Source: Nitrososphaerota archaeon (GTDB lineage: Archaea > Thermoproteota > Nitrososphaeria > Nitrososphaerales > CADDZS01). From it: a DNA stretch of 64,000 bases. Location: contig JAJPHP010000071.1 of NCBI GenBank assembly GCA_021325255.1, forward strand, positions 124,001 to 188,000, read 5' to 3'. Below, piece after piece: positions 9,141 through 17,923 of the stretch; position 1 is the stretch's first letter; each line of letters begins with the position of its first letter. Made by a program: the position numbers and the translations under genes. The notes under the pieces are model-generated. The model saw only the letters and a list, made by a program, of their open reading frames with translations, made no database searches and was not told the origin of the DNA.

Positions 9141-9356
9141 ATGCCTCCCATAGTCAACCGCGCCAGGTGCGACGGATGCGGAATCTGCGTCTTCGAGTGC
9201 GGAGTGCACGTATTTGGAATGATTCTCGACAAAGACGTCGCCTACCCTGCGAATCCAAAGGCGTGCGTTGACTGCTTCATCTGCGAGGTCGCCTGCCCCG
9301 AGGACGCGATAAGAATCAAGGTAGTCAAGGGAAGAGAAGCAACCTTCTGGTATTGA
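9141..9356 (+). CDS. Two-cluster 4Fe-4S ferredoxin
   Basis: A 71-residue ferredoxin with two complete CxxCxxCxxxC motifs: C10, C13, C16, C20 and C42, C45, C48, C52. It should carry two 4Fe-4S clusters and move electrons for the flavoprotein whose start lies six bases downstream, as the beta subunit does in adenylylsulfate reductase-like pairs. It is the first gene of a tightly packed five-gene run (9141-14742). In the second motif Pro follows the last Cys (ACPEDAI), as is typical. ATG start with no clear Shine-Dalgarno. Confidence 0.9.
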   Translation: MPPIVNRARCDGCGICVFECGVHVFGMILDKDVAYPANPKACVDCFICEVACPEDAIRIKVVKGREATFWY

Positions 9357-9362
9357 GTCAAT

Positions 9363-11057
9363 ATGAACTACCACTCTTCTGACATACTCATCATCGGCGG
9401 TGGAATCGCCGCGAGCATGGCGGCCATCGAGGCGGCCAAGCTCGGTGCCAGGGTATATCTTGTCGACAAGGGTATGCTCGGAAGAAGTGGTCTGTCTGCA
9501 ACCACGGGAGGCGGCGTATGCGCCGCGATGACTCCTCCCGATGACTGGCAGATTCACACTGCGGACGCAATGAAGATCGGCACAATCAACGATCCCCTCT
9601 TGACCGAAATTATGGCCAGGGAAGCGCCCAAGCGACTCGAGGAGGTCCGCGAGTTCGGCGTAAGATTCCACACAAGCGACCATGGTGGAGTGCAGCAAAT
9701 CGGAGGACCGACCTTCACACACCCGAGAATAGCTCTGGCCGTCGGAGGCGGATATGCAATGACGGAGGTCCTGAGGAAGGAAGCACTTCACAGGGGGGTG
9801 CGCGTCGTCGAAGATGTCATGGTCACCGAGATCGTGGAGATTGATGGTAAAGCGGTCGGAGCCGTTGGAGTTTCAAAGACTGCCGGCGACATCTATGAAT
9901 TCCACTCCAAGGCAGTAATCCTCGCCGCGGGCGGAGGAGAGGGCATCTACAGGTACGTTAGCTCCAACTACGTATGCACTGGAGATTCCTATACTCTAGC
10001 ACTATCAACCGGTGCAAAACTTGCGAATATGGAGTTCCAGGAATTTGGCCTCGTCCCCTGTCCAGGAGGAGTGATCACGCCCGCGGCCGGTATTGGTGAG
10101 TTAATCAGCAACGGCGCTGTAATCGTTTCTGAATCGGGAGATTCCGTTTCAACACTCTACCCAAATAAGCCATTCATTCAGGCAATGTATGAAGAAGTCT
10201 TTGTAAAGCGCTCAAAGGTCTTCCTAGAGGCCCTAGCAGTCGAAGACAAGAAGTTGCGAAATTTCAGCTCAGGACCGTTGCTCGCCGCAAAGCTTCGAGA
10301 GGGCGGAGTCAATTTTTGGAAACATCCAAGGTTTGAAGTCATGCCCGCTCTCAGAAAGTTTTACGGAGGGATAGTAGTCGATGAGCAGTGCAGAACATCC
10401 GTGGAAGGACTCTTCGCCGCGGGCGAGTGTACCACCGGCTCCCAGGGAGCTAGGCGCCTTGAGGGCGATGGGATTGGCGGCGCCCTGGTCTTTGGAAAGA
10501 GGGCTGGAAGGGCAGCTGTCGCCTACGTAAGAGGCCTGAATGCTCCATCAGAACATGATTTTAGTGCGAGCGTCCAGAAACTGAAACAAAACCTTTCCAG
10601 CGCAGGTCAAGGCGGGACCAATTCCGTAACGGGTTTAAAATCAAAACTTCGGCAGGTTATGTGGGACAATGTAGGAATAATCCGTAGTGAGGAGAAGATA
10701 TTACCTGCAATCAATGATATCCGAGAAATGAGTGAGACGCTGGAAAGCGGCAAATTTTCACACATTGCAAAGACGGGAGAAATGATCAATCTTCTCGAGT
10801 TGAAAAATATGCTTCGTACAGCTGAAATCGTCTCGCGCACCGCTCTGACACGCAAGGAAAGCAGGGGATTTCACTTCCGGTCAGACTACCCACACCAAGA
10901 TGACGAAAATTGGATGAAGTGGATCATGATTACAAGAAAGAAAGGCAGCAATGATTTCAATATTGAATTAGCAGAGGTTCCCCACCGCTCAGAAGGTTAC
11001 AGACCCACGACTGAATCATCATCTCGCCCGATAATAGCAGATTTTGTGAGTGATTGA
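9363..11057 (+). CDS. FAD-dependent oxidoreductase, SdhA/AprA-like
   Basis: A 564-residue flavoprotein of the FAD_binding_2 family (succinate dehydrogenase/fumarate reductase, aspartate oxidase, adenylylsulfate reductase). It has the N-terminal dinucleotide motif IIGGGIAASMAA (10-21), SATTGGGVCAA, and the C-terminal FAD-contact motif GLFAAGECTTGSQGARRLEG followed by GIGGALVFGKRAG. The HRLGG-type sequence of true SdhA is replaced by ARRLEGDGIGG, so succinate specificity is unlikely. With the ferredoxin upstream and the molybdenum hydroxylase downstream it may reduce or oxidise a product of the hydroxylase, or route electrons. The stop TGA overlaps the TTG start of the next gene (TTGA), indicating translational coupling. 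Confidence 0.88.
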   Translation: MNYHSSDILIIGGGIAASMAAIEAAKLGARVYLVDKGMLGRSGLSATTGGGVCAAMTPPDDWQIHTADAMKIGTINDPLLTEIMAREAPKRLEEVREFGVRFHTSDHGGVQQIGGPTFTHPRIALAVGGGYAMTEVLRKEALHRGVRVVEDVMVTEIVEIDGKAVGAVGVSKTAGDIYEFHSKAVILAAGGGEGIYRYVSSNYVCTGDSYTLALSTGAKLANMEFQEFGLVPCPGGVITPAAGIGELISNGAVIVSESGDSVSTLYPNKPFIQAMYEEVFVKRSKVFLEALAVEDKKLRNFSSGPLLAAKLREGGVNFWKHPRFEVMPALRKFYGGIVVDEQCRTSVEGLFAAGECTTGSQGARRLEGDGIGGALVFGKRAGRAAVAYVRGLNAPSEHDFSASVQKLKQNLSSAGQGGTNSVTGLKSKLRQVMWDNVGIIRSEEKILPAINDIREMSETLESGKFSHIAKTGEMINLLELKNMLRTAEIVSRTALTRKESRGFHFRSDYPHQDDENWMKWIMITRKKGSNDFNIELAEVPHRSEGYRPTTESSSRPIIADFVSD

Positions 11058-13375
11058 TAGTATCCCTCTTGCTAAAGACCGAACTATACGAAACAATTGG
11101 TAAGCGCGTGCGCAACGTCGACAGCTTCGAGAAGGTCACTTCCGCAGGTCGCTACGTCAACAACTACACCTGTGAGGGAATGCTCCACGCCAAGATACTT
11201 AGGAGCACTGTAGCCCACGCCCGAGTAAAGAGGATCGACACCCGCAAGGCTCTTGCGCTCCGCGGTGTCCGAGCCGTGATAACGCACGCCGATTGTCCTA
11301 AAGTAAGATACTCACCGATGCTAGCTTTAGAAACATCAGCACCACAACTGATACGTGACAAGCTGATACTCGAAGACCACGTTAGATACTACGGCGACGA
11401 GGTCGCCGCCGTCGCAGCCGACGACGAAGAAACAGCAAGGGAAGCCCTCGACCTCATCGAAGTCGAGTACGAGGAAATCTCTCCGGTCTTCACTCCCGAC
11501 CAGGCCATGGGCGACAGTGCCCCAAAACTCCACGAAGTCGACCGAAACATAGCCAAGACAAATCGCGTCGGGTGGGGAAATACTGAGGAAGGACTGAGGC
11601 AGGCCGACTTTACGTTTGAAGAAACGTACCAGACCAGCCGCACTCATCCCTGCCCCCTTGAAACTCACGTATGCGTATGCAGCCCGGACGGCAAAGGAGG
11701 AATCATCGTCCTCTCCTCCACCCAGCACATCTCAGGCCTCAGGGAGCGCCTCAGCACTGCTCTCCAAATCCCAATCCGCAAGATCAGCGTCGTCAGGCCT
11801 CCATACATCGGCGGCGGGTTCGGCGCCAAGGTTGAAATGAACGTCGAGCCCATCTGTGCACTTCTCTCCCTAAAGACAGGTAGGCCGGTGCGCCTCGCCC
11901 TCTCTAGGGAAGAGGAATTCCTCGCCACGCCGCGCATGCCTGTCAAGATCATCCTAAAGACGGGAGTGAACAAGGGTGGCCTCCTCGTAGCGCGCTACGC
12001 GGAAGGGATCCTCGACACCGGTGCGCACGCAGCCCACGGCGCAGTGATTCACGGCGTCATGACGAAAACCTTCCTCTCCATGTACAAGTGCTCTAACTCG
12101 CTCTGCGAAACCAAGGTCGTTTACACAAACAACCCCACCGGAGGCTCAACCCGAGGCTCGACCGGCCCACAGATTGTCTTCGCCGTCGAGCAGCAAATGG
12201 ACCAGATAGCAAGTGAAATGAAGATAGACCCCGTCTCGCTGCGCATAGAGAACTCATGGCAGTTGGGTGACGCAAACCCGTTCCTGTATCCGAATTTGAA
12301 CATGCCAATCTCGAGCTTCGGGCTCAAGGAGTGCCTAATCAGAGGAGCGGACTCTTTCAACTGGCACGCAAAGAAGAGAATACCAAAGAATCCAAACGAA
12401 GCTCTCCGCCGAGGCGTCGGGTTCGCGTGCATTCCACTCTGGGTCAGCGGCACGATGGGCATACCCCCGTACATGGAGGTAAGCGGCGCGATCGTCAAGA
12501 TGAACGAGGACGGCTCTGCGAATCTGATTGTCGCAACAGTGGATCAGGGAGCGGGCCAGAATACCGTCCTCTCGCAGATAGTGGCTGAAGTGCTAGGGAT
12601 AAGCGTAGATGACGTTGTAATAGCTGATGCCGACACAAACATTGCACCCGCGGACGGACCAACCCACGCATCAAGGACCACTTACTCCGTGGGTAATTCA
12701 GTAAAACTCGCCGCAGAAGACGCACGGAAGAAATTGCTGACGCTCGCAGCAAGAGAAATGAAGTGCACCGCTGATGATCTGGTTGTGGAAAGAGGGACAA
12801 TCAGGAAGATACGAGGCGCCGAGTCGCTCACCTATTCCCAGGTCGTAAGGAGAGGGCAGTACGGAACTCCAGGCGAGTCGGTGATAGGCGTTGCGACCAC
12901 CACACCACCGGGAAACGCTCCTCCATCAGCCGCAATCTTCGCCGAAGTGGAGGTTGACACCATGACGGGGCGAGTGAAAGTCATTGAAGTTGTATCTGCG
13001 AACGACGTCGGGCGCGCAATCAATCTCGACGGCGTAGAAGGGCAGGTCCACGGAGCAATCCGGCAGGGAATTGGATACGCCTTGAGCGAGGAGATGGTCA
13101 GCGACGCGGTCAGCGGTATGCCTCTCACATCAAACCTTCTGGATTACAGAATGATCACTTCCGTGGACATGCCGAAGATAAGAGTGCTGACAATAGAGAG
13201 CAATGACCCAACCGGACCGTTCGGGGCGAAGGGCATAGGCGAACCAGCTTTGATTCCTACCGCGCCAGCCATCGCGAATGCCATCTTCGACGCGGTGGGC
13301 GTGAGGATTAAAACACTTCCAATCACGCCGGAGAAGATCCTCAAAACTCTCGAAGATAAAGAGAGAGATGATTAG
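11054..13375 (+). CDS. Xanthine dehydrogenase-family molybdopterin-binding (large) subunit
   Basis: A 773-residue catalytic subunit of a molybdenum hydroxylase. It has the N-terminal Ald_Xan_dh_C domain (IGKRVRNVDSFEKVT onwards), the molybdopterin-contact motif YIGGGFGAK near residue 253, TRGSTGPQ near 365 and the catalytic-glutamate motif GAKGIGEPALIPTAPAI near 722. The form I CO-dehydrogenase loop AYRCSFR is absent, so CO oxidation is not indicated. Such enzymes hydroxylate N-heterocycles or aldehydes with water as oxygen donor. The TTG start overlaps the previous stop as TTGA. FAD and 2Fe-2S subunit genes follow, giving a complete trimer in the order large-medium-small. Substrate unknown. 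Confidence 0.93.
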   Translation: MIVSLLLKTELYETIGKRVRNVDSFEKVTSAGRYVNNYTCEGMLHAKILRSTVAHARVKRIDTRKALALRGVRAVITHADCPKVRYSPMLALETSAPQLIRDKLILEDHVRYYGDEVAAVAADDEETAREALDLIEVEYEEISPVFTPDQAMGDSAPKLHEVDRNIAKTNRVGWGNTEEGLRQADFTFEETYQTSRTHPCPLETHVCVCSPDGKGGIIVLSSTQHISGLRERLSTALQIPIRKISVVRPPYIGGGFGAKVEMNVEPICALLSLKTGRPVRLALSREEEFLATPRMPVKIILKTGVNKGGLLVARYAEGILDTGAHAAHGAVIHGVMTKTFLSMYKCSNSLCETKVVYTNNPTGGSTRGSTGPQIVFAVEQQMDQIASEMKIDPVSLRIENSWQLGDANPFLYPNLNMPISSFGLKECLIRGADSFNWHAKKRIPKNPNEALRRGVGFACIPLWVSGTMGIPPYMEVSGAIVKMNEDGSANLIVATVDQGAGQNTVLSQIVAEVLGISVDDVVIADADTNIAPADGPTHASRTTYSVGNSVKLAAEDARKKLLTLAAREMKCTADDLVVERGTIRKIRGAESLTYSQVVRRGQYGTPGESVIGVATTTPPGNAPPSAAIFAEVEVDTMTGRVKVIEVVSANDVGRAINLDGVEGQVHGAIRQGIGYALSEEMVSDAVSGMPLTSNLLDYRMITSVDMPKIRVLTIESNDPTGPFGAKGIGEPALIPTAPAIANAIFDAVGVRIKTLPITPEKILKTLEDKERDD

Positions 13376-13378
13376 TAC

Positions 13379-14272
13379 TTGACGTCGCTCACATCCATAA
13401 AATACATCGTCCCAAAGAGCGTCGAGGAACTGCTCGCTGTGATCGGATCGGAAGAGAATCCCAGAATTGTGGCAGGAAATACTCTCTTGAACGAGTTGGG
13501 AAAGAGAAATCTGCTCGGCGGCGTTACCGCCCTAATAGACATCAACGAGTTACCACTGGATTACGTCAAGTTAGGCGAGGACTCAATCACCCTTGGTTCC
13601 CTTGTCACCTTCACGAGGCTTCTCAGAGAGGACTTTATCAACCGGCCGGCTTATTCTGCTCTGAAGGAAGCTCTCTCAGCCGTCCATCCGATCCAGGTTA
13701 GAAACGCAGCAACGATTGGAGGCTGCATAGGCGCGGGCCTCCCCTTCCTGGACGTACCTCCCGCACTTCTCTGCCTCGACGCGGTTATTCAGATTACAAC
13801 TTGTGATGGGACCCAGACTAACGAGTACTCGAAGCTCGCCTCGGACATCGCCGGAGGCATCCCTGCGGGGCAATTAATCACAAAGATTCAACTCCCCAAG
13901 TACAATGACAGAACTCGTTCCGCATACTCTCGATTCAGCCTGACTGGCATGGGAGAAAGCGTCGCGAGCGTAGCAATCAGGTTGACTTTGGACGGCTCTC
14001 TTGCACATTCGCACTGCACGCAGGCTTGTGTTGCCATCGGCGGCGCAGGAATTGATACGCAAAGAATTTCTGAAGCTGAAACTTTTCTAACAAACTCTGG
14101 GCACACTACAACAGATGTATTACAGCATACCAGCGATCTCGTCGCGAAAGAAGCTCATATAGTTCCGGATCTCAACGGCTCGGCAGAATTCAAGAGGAAG
14201 ATCCTCTCCGTCCAGACAAAGAGAACACTCTCCAAGCTCCTTGCAGCAGATTCGAGAGGCGCGAAACTTTGA
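13379..14272 (+). CDS. FAD-binding (medium) subunit of molybdenum hydroxylase
   Basis: A 297-residue CoxM/XdhB-type subunit. The first FAD loop reads IVAGNTLLNELGK and the second NAATIGGCIGAGLPFLDV followed by PPALLCLDAVI, matching the family pattern NxATIGGN...PALLALDA. The FAD passes electrons from the 2Fe-2S clusters to an external acceptor. The C-terminal CO_deh_flav_C domain covers about 175-290. The TTG start lies three bases after the previous stop, and the stop overlaps the next gene start. The molecular partners are the adjacent large and small subunits. Confidence 0.92.
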   Translation: MTSLTSIKYIVPKSVEELLAVIGSEENPRIVAGNTLLNELGKRNLLGGVTALIDINELPLDYVKLGEDSITLGSLVTFTRLLREDFINRPAYSALKEALSAVHPIQVRNAATIGGCIGAGLPFLDVPPALLCLDAVIQITTCDGTQTNEYSKLASDIAGGIPAGQLITKIQLPKYNDRTRSAYSRFSLTGMGESVASVAIRLTLDGSLAHSHCTQACVAIGGAGIDTQRISEAETFLTNSGHTTTDVLQHTSDLVAKEAHIVPDLNGSAEFKRKILSVQTKRTLSKLLAADSRGAKL

Positions 14273-14742
14273 AGCTTGACTTCACTCTCAATGGAGAAAG
14301 CGTCAGCGTCGAGGCTCCGCCGTACGCTTCTCTGCTCTCGGTTCTGAGAGATAGGCTCTCCGTCAGGAGTACAAAGCAGGGGTGCGACTACGGCGGATGC
14401 GGAGCGTGCACCGTATTAATCGACGGCAAGGCACGATACTCCTGCATGACATCCGCGCTGCGAGTCAAGAGAAAGAGCGTCACCACTCTGGAAGGCCTTG
14501 CGAAGAATGGAGTACTGGATCCCCTGCAGCAGGCTTTCAACGAAAAGTGGGCGGCTCAGTGTGGATTCTGCAGCGCAGGAATGATCCTCTCGGCGAAGGC
14601 GCTACTCGACGAAACCAAATATCCTAGCGAGAGTGAAATCAGGGAGGCCATCGTCGGAAACCTCTGTGTCTGCACCGGCTACCAAAAGATAGTAGAGGCA
14701 ATCCAGAGCGCGAGCATCAACAGCCCTAAAACGAGTAAGTGA
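14269..14742 (+). CDS. 2Fe-2S (small) subunit of molybdenum hydroxylase
   Basis: A 157-residue CoxS/XdhC-type subunit with two clusters. The plant-ferredoxin-like cluster uses C39, C44, C47 and C59 (CDYGGCGACTVLIDGKARYSC minus one residue). The second, alpha-helical domain uses C98 and C101 in CGFCSAGM and C133 and C135 in NLCVCTGYQ. It relays electrons from the molybdenum centre to the FAD subunit. The TTG start overlaps the preceding TGA as TTGA, repeating the arrangement seen at 11054. The 3' end overlaps the convergent regulator gene by 17 bp. Confidence 0.93.
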   Translation: MKLDFTLNGESVSVEAPPYASLLSVLRDRLSVRSTKQGCDYGGCGACTVLIDGKARYSCMTSALRVKRKSVTTLEGLAKNGVLDPLQQAFNEKWAAQCGFCSAGMILSAKALLDETKYPSESEIREAIVGNLCVCTGYQKIVEAIQSASINSPKTSK

Positions 14743-15253
14743 AGAACACAGAGTCGTCTGACGCCCTGAAACTCATCTCCGCCTGAAAAGGCCCCTGGAA
14801 GGTTGCCTCGACGAACGCCCTTAGAAATGCAGACCAGTGGCTCCCCAGATCATGTCTCAGGACAAAATTCCCAGACTCGGTCGTCCCCTTTTGCTCATAC
14901 GTGTACCAGTGCATGCAGTCAGAGAGCACGGTCTTGAGATAGTACTCCAGCAAATTTTCCCTGCTCGTCTCGATTCCAGCTAGGTCAAACAAATCAATGA
15001 CGAGGCGCGACGCAAGCTCGCGAGCAACCTCACCCAGCTCCGAATCACTCATCTTCTTGACAAGTCTTGAAAATATCCGTCTGTTCAGAAGCACAATGTT
15101 CTGTCTTTCGACGTACCTGCTGAAGACGGCCCACTTTCTGAGAACCTGATTTGCAACAATGTTTTCGCTGACCGACGCCCTCTGGCTTTCTTCCATCAGC
15201 GCGTCCGAGATCTCTTTGCTCACTCTGAATGTCTTTGTGACTGTGCGCTGCAC
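14726..15253 (-). CDS. Ribbon-helix-helix-like regulator with a C-terminal domain
   Basis: A 175-residue protein. The N-terminus (TVTKTFRVSKEISDALMEES) has the beta-strand then helix pattern of a ribbon-helix-helix DNA-binding domain. Residues about 60-175 form a longer domain with conserved-looking aromatic residues (MHWYTYEQKG, LGSHWSAFLRAF) that I cannot assign; it could sense a ligand or oligomerise. It converges on the molybdenum hydroxylase small subunit with a 17-bp overlap, so it is a candidate local regulator, though its position does not prove that. ATG start, no membrane segment. Confidence 0.65.
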   Translation of the reverse strand: MQRTVTKTFRVSKEISDALMEESQRASVSENIVANQVLRKWAVFSRYVERQNIVLLNRRIFSRLVKKMSDSELGEVARELASRLVIDLFDLAGIETSRENLLEYYLKTVLSDCMHWYTYEQKGTTESGNFVLRHDLGSHWSAFLRAFVEATFQGPFQAEMSFRASDDSVFFTYSF

Positions 15254-15339
15254 GCTTCAAGCAAAGCAAGCGGCTCATTTTATGGGTTTTTGGAGATAAG
15301 ATATAGGCTGTTTCGAAGATTCCGAACTGAGATAGCGGC

Positions 15340-15505
15340 TGCTATATCCAATCAGGCTCGCCACTGACGGCCGGAAAGAAAGTGACGGAAGGAAGGAAAG
15401 AGAGCCCTGCGAGATCGTATGAAGGGAACTAGTACCGTTGTTATCAATCTCGGGGTTGAGCGCAGAGACAAGCATCTCGCACTAGGCATCATGTTTCCCT
15501 AGAGC
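15340..15505 (+). repeat. Diverged copy A of a duplicated ~160-bp segment
   Basis: This stretch aligns without gaps over most of its length to 21795-21960. Shared blocks include GGAAAGAAAGTGACG, CCTGCGAGATCGT and GCAGAGACAA followed by CAT and TTGCACTA-like sequence, with equal spacing (43 bases) between the last two blocks. In copy B the left half encodes the C-terminus of a zinc-ribbon protein; here the corresponding frame reads ATDGRKESDG but is not joined to an intact gene. It may be a relic of a duplicated gene end or a non-coding element. Confidence 0.6.
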
Positions 15506-15882
15506 TCTAGATGCACATAATCTCCAAACTTGAGGAATGCCCGAAATGGATTCGCGTGATTTTCTTACCTCAACTTGGGGTATCACGGTGGCGAGCAGCG
15601 TGGTGAAATTACCGCCAAACGCGGTTTCGGAAGGTATGTGAGTTCCAGCTCTTCTTCGAGAAGACCAACCAGGCATCCCGGTGCTAAAAACCTCTAAATC
15701 ATCCAATAGCGTTCACGAAGAAGTTGTATCCTTTTAACGGAAGGCTCGCGTCTGCCACACGATAGAACCGGCCTCCCCACGCTACGCCTGCTAAATCTCG
15801 GGCTACTTAATCAACTACATACTTTGAGAACGTCAGCAGAGCCTCATTCGAAATAATGTGAGAGCGAGAATCGAAAGTATAA
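15506..15882. other. Intergenic region without a recognisable gene
   Basis: Only short overlapping ORFs with no recognisable composition or motifs. It probably consists of decayed sequence between the regulator gene and the DUF4258/DUF2283 pair. Confidence 0.4.
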
Positions 15883-16241
15883 GTGCGATCCCCTACATGG
15901 GTCGAATTCATCATCCATCATGTCAACTTACCTGTTAGTCGATTCAAAACTCGGAAGAACGATAAGGGTGACACGAGCCTACCGGGATTACATCATTTTG
16001 GGGTCAAGCATGGTGAAGTGGCCGGCCTCGAAAAAGAGGTAGTTAAGGCACTGAGTTCCCCATCCGAGGTAAGGAGGAGCAAAAGAAGGATCCCTCAGTT
16101 CATCCCTATTACCATCCGGTTGGAAACAAATTTATCTGTATTGTGATAAAGCATCTGAACGGTGATGGTTTCGTTATAACCGCCTACCTCACCAGAAGAC
16201 CAAGCGGCGGAATTGGGAGTGATAGAGTTTGGACGCGCTGA
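15883..16241 (+). pseudogene. DUF4258-like toxin gene with a frameshift
   Basis: The first reading frame gives KHGEVAGLEKEVVKALSSPS followed by EVRRSKR. The continuation is in another frame from about 16086: DPSVHPYYHPVGNKFICIVI, then KHLNGDGFVITAYLTRRPSG, ending at TGA 16239-16241. Joined, they match the pattern of DUF4258-family proteins (pair DEVRRSKxDP...YY...VVVKHLNGDGFVITAYLT). The shift lies in AAAAGAAGGA, a slippage-prone run, so a sequencing indel is possible. The 3' end overlaps the DUF2283 start, the usual partner of DUF4258 in toxin-antitoxin-like pairs. The true start is uncertain; 15883 is the first in-frame candidate. Confidence 0.65.
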
Positions 16242-16495
16242 TCAAGACGTACTATGTCCCCGAGCTCGATACGCTTGATGTTTGGTTCGGCGACACCACG
16301 ACACCAGTTGAAAGCGTTGAAATCGGAGACGGTGTTATATCCAAGCTTGGAAAGAACGGCGAAGTTATTAGCGTTGAGATAATTGGGCTCTCCAAAACCA
16401 GCAAGGAAGATTTAGACGGGTTGCCGTCCGACGTACGAAGCGCGCTCTTGGAAGTCATAAGGAAACTTTGCGTCGCGACATCGGGCCTTGCATAG
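16229..16495 (+). CDS. DUF2283 family protein (putative antitoxin)
   Basis: An 88-residue protein beginning with TTG at 16229, inside the end of the DUF4258 gene. DUF2283 features are visible: YYVPELDTLDVWFGD (two-strand start), ESVEIGDGVISKLGKNGEVI and SVEIIGLSK. DUF2283 proteins are small, usually paired with DUF4258, and are thought to act as antitoxins; the mechanism is not established. The overlap implies translational coupling. The C-terminus (LDGLPSDVRSALLEVIRKL) is helical. Confidence 0.8.
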   Translation: MDALIKTYYVPELDTLDVWFGDTTTPVESVEIGDGVISKLGKNGEVISVEIIGLSKTSKEDLDGLPSDVRSALLEVIRKLCVATSGLA

Positions 16496-16777
16496 GCTGA
16501 TGCGCTGTTAGTTACCGTATTCTTCTAGCGCAAAGGAAATAGCGGAACTGTTACCAGCGGCGAAGCCTAGCGTCGAGGATCAGGAGGTTCGAAACCCGTT
16601 CATTCCGTCCGGAGCAAGCGGCCGCTGTGATTCAAAGTCGGCTCCTCGAAACCACCACAATTCTCATGCCTGGCCTGGTCCAGGGCATATGAAAATCAAG
16701 CGCATTCGAAGTCGTGTATTATGTGTCTCGCAGCCAAGAGAATCTCGCGTCCATAACAGAAATTCTTCAGACTTATC

Positions 16778-17739
16778 ATGAATGATTTGGGAGGTTTTTA
16801 TGAGAACGAACCTGGAATGTCCTCTTGCTCTTTCTGTGGGAGAGACTCTGACGGAACCTGGCCTCCTTCAAAATGCAAACACTGCGGCGAAGTCTTCTGC
16901 CCCTACCACAGCTTCTCCGAAGATCACGAATGTGGTGTGCCGCGTGCAGAGCAAGATGTGGACTCTGGACAACATCGCGAGCGGAGTCCAAGAAGTAAAC
17001 GCCTAATCACTATCGGATTTATCACGGTGATTATTCTCATACTATCGACTTTCGGCGCAGCCTACGTGCTTCCCGCGACGCAATCAGTTTTCAGAGGTTT
17101 GAACCATTCATCGTTCACTATGAGCCTGCAAAATGCAACTTCGGACTCTTCAAATTCAACGTACTCGACGACCATTGCCACAGATCAGTATGTTTCGACT
17201 GCTTCTAGCACTGCTGGTTTCTTCACGACCTCCTACTCAACAACCACGCCTCAGCAGCTCAGTATCGACGGAGCGTGGGTCTCCTTCTTCATTTCAGTCA
17301 TGGACGACGGCCGTGAACAGAAGGGACTCTCGAACCTCACTTACGCTCCGGTTCTCAGTTTGCCGAGAAGAGATTCAACACGATGGTCGCAGATTATCAG
17401 ATCAGCCACTATGGATACAGTACTGATTTCAAGCAGTATTTTGCCGGCGGAACCTCTCTCGAGGTCGAGGAAGTCCTCTTTCCGGCTGGTTTTTCACCTT
17501 CCGCATTCGTGACAAATCTCGAGACGCAAGCTCCGATACACTACGGCGCCCTTTTCACCGGCGCGCTTGTGAAATACGGGTACTATCTTGCGAACGGGCC
17601 GGTCTACCAAGTGCAGGGGCCTTGCGCGGTGACGGAGATTCCAGGCCCTGGCATCAACATAACGCAATACTACAATAATTATGGTTGCCAGTCTGCGATA
17701 GTAAGTTCAACGTGGTTTGTTCTAGAACTCTCGACGTGA
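16778..17739 (+). pseudogene. AN1 zinc finger, membrane anchor and CAP domain, frameshifted
   Basis: The 5' frame encodes an AN1-type zinc finger (CSFCGRDSDGTWPPSKCKHC then FCPYHSFSEDHEC, about 16-52), a transmembrane helix (about 76-98) and a Ser/Thr-rich stalk. It then enters a CAP/SCP-like domain (SFFISVMDDGREQKGLSNLT). Near 17360 the coding signal moves to another frame: QFAEKRFNTMVADYQISHYG, continuing to TGA at 17737-17739. Joined, GLSNLTYAPVLS plus QFAEKRFNTM...ISHYGY is the helix and His motif of the CAP superfamily (YkwD-like). One base is missing in CTCAGTTTGCC relative to an open frame. Without the shift the product would be about 320 residues, surface-exposed, with a cytosolic zinc finger. 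Decay or an assembly error are both possible. Confidence 0.7.
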
Positions 17740-17923
17740 CAATCAGGATTTTCCACGGATCATCTCTTTGCCTCTCTAACCTTGTTAAGGAGTGTCTTGG
17801 TCATATTCATTCTCCTTAAGTGGCCGGTATCTGTCACCACAAAAGAGAAGAGCACTTCTCCATAGTTATGAAACACTTGCTACATACCCTTAGTCAAATT
17901 CCTAGACTGAGCTAAGATAAAAA

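Noticed and set aside
11054..13375. CO dehydrogenase identity for the large subunit
   Set aside because: The form I active-site loop AYRCSFR is absent, and the operon context does not match aerobic CO oxidation.
16585..16600. GGTTCGAAACC resembling a tRNA T-loop
   Set aside because: The flanking bases do not form a proper five-pair T stem, and no D or anticodon arm fits at the right distance.
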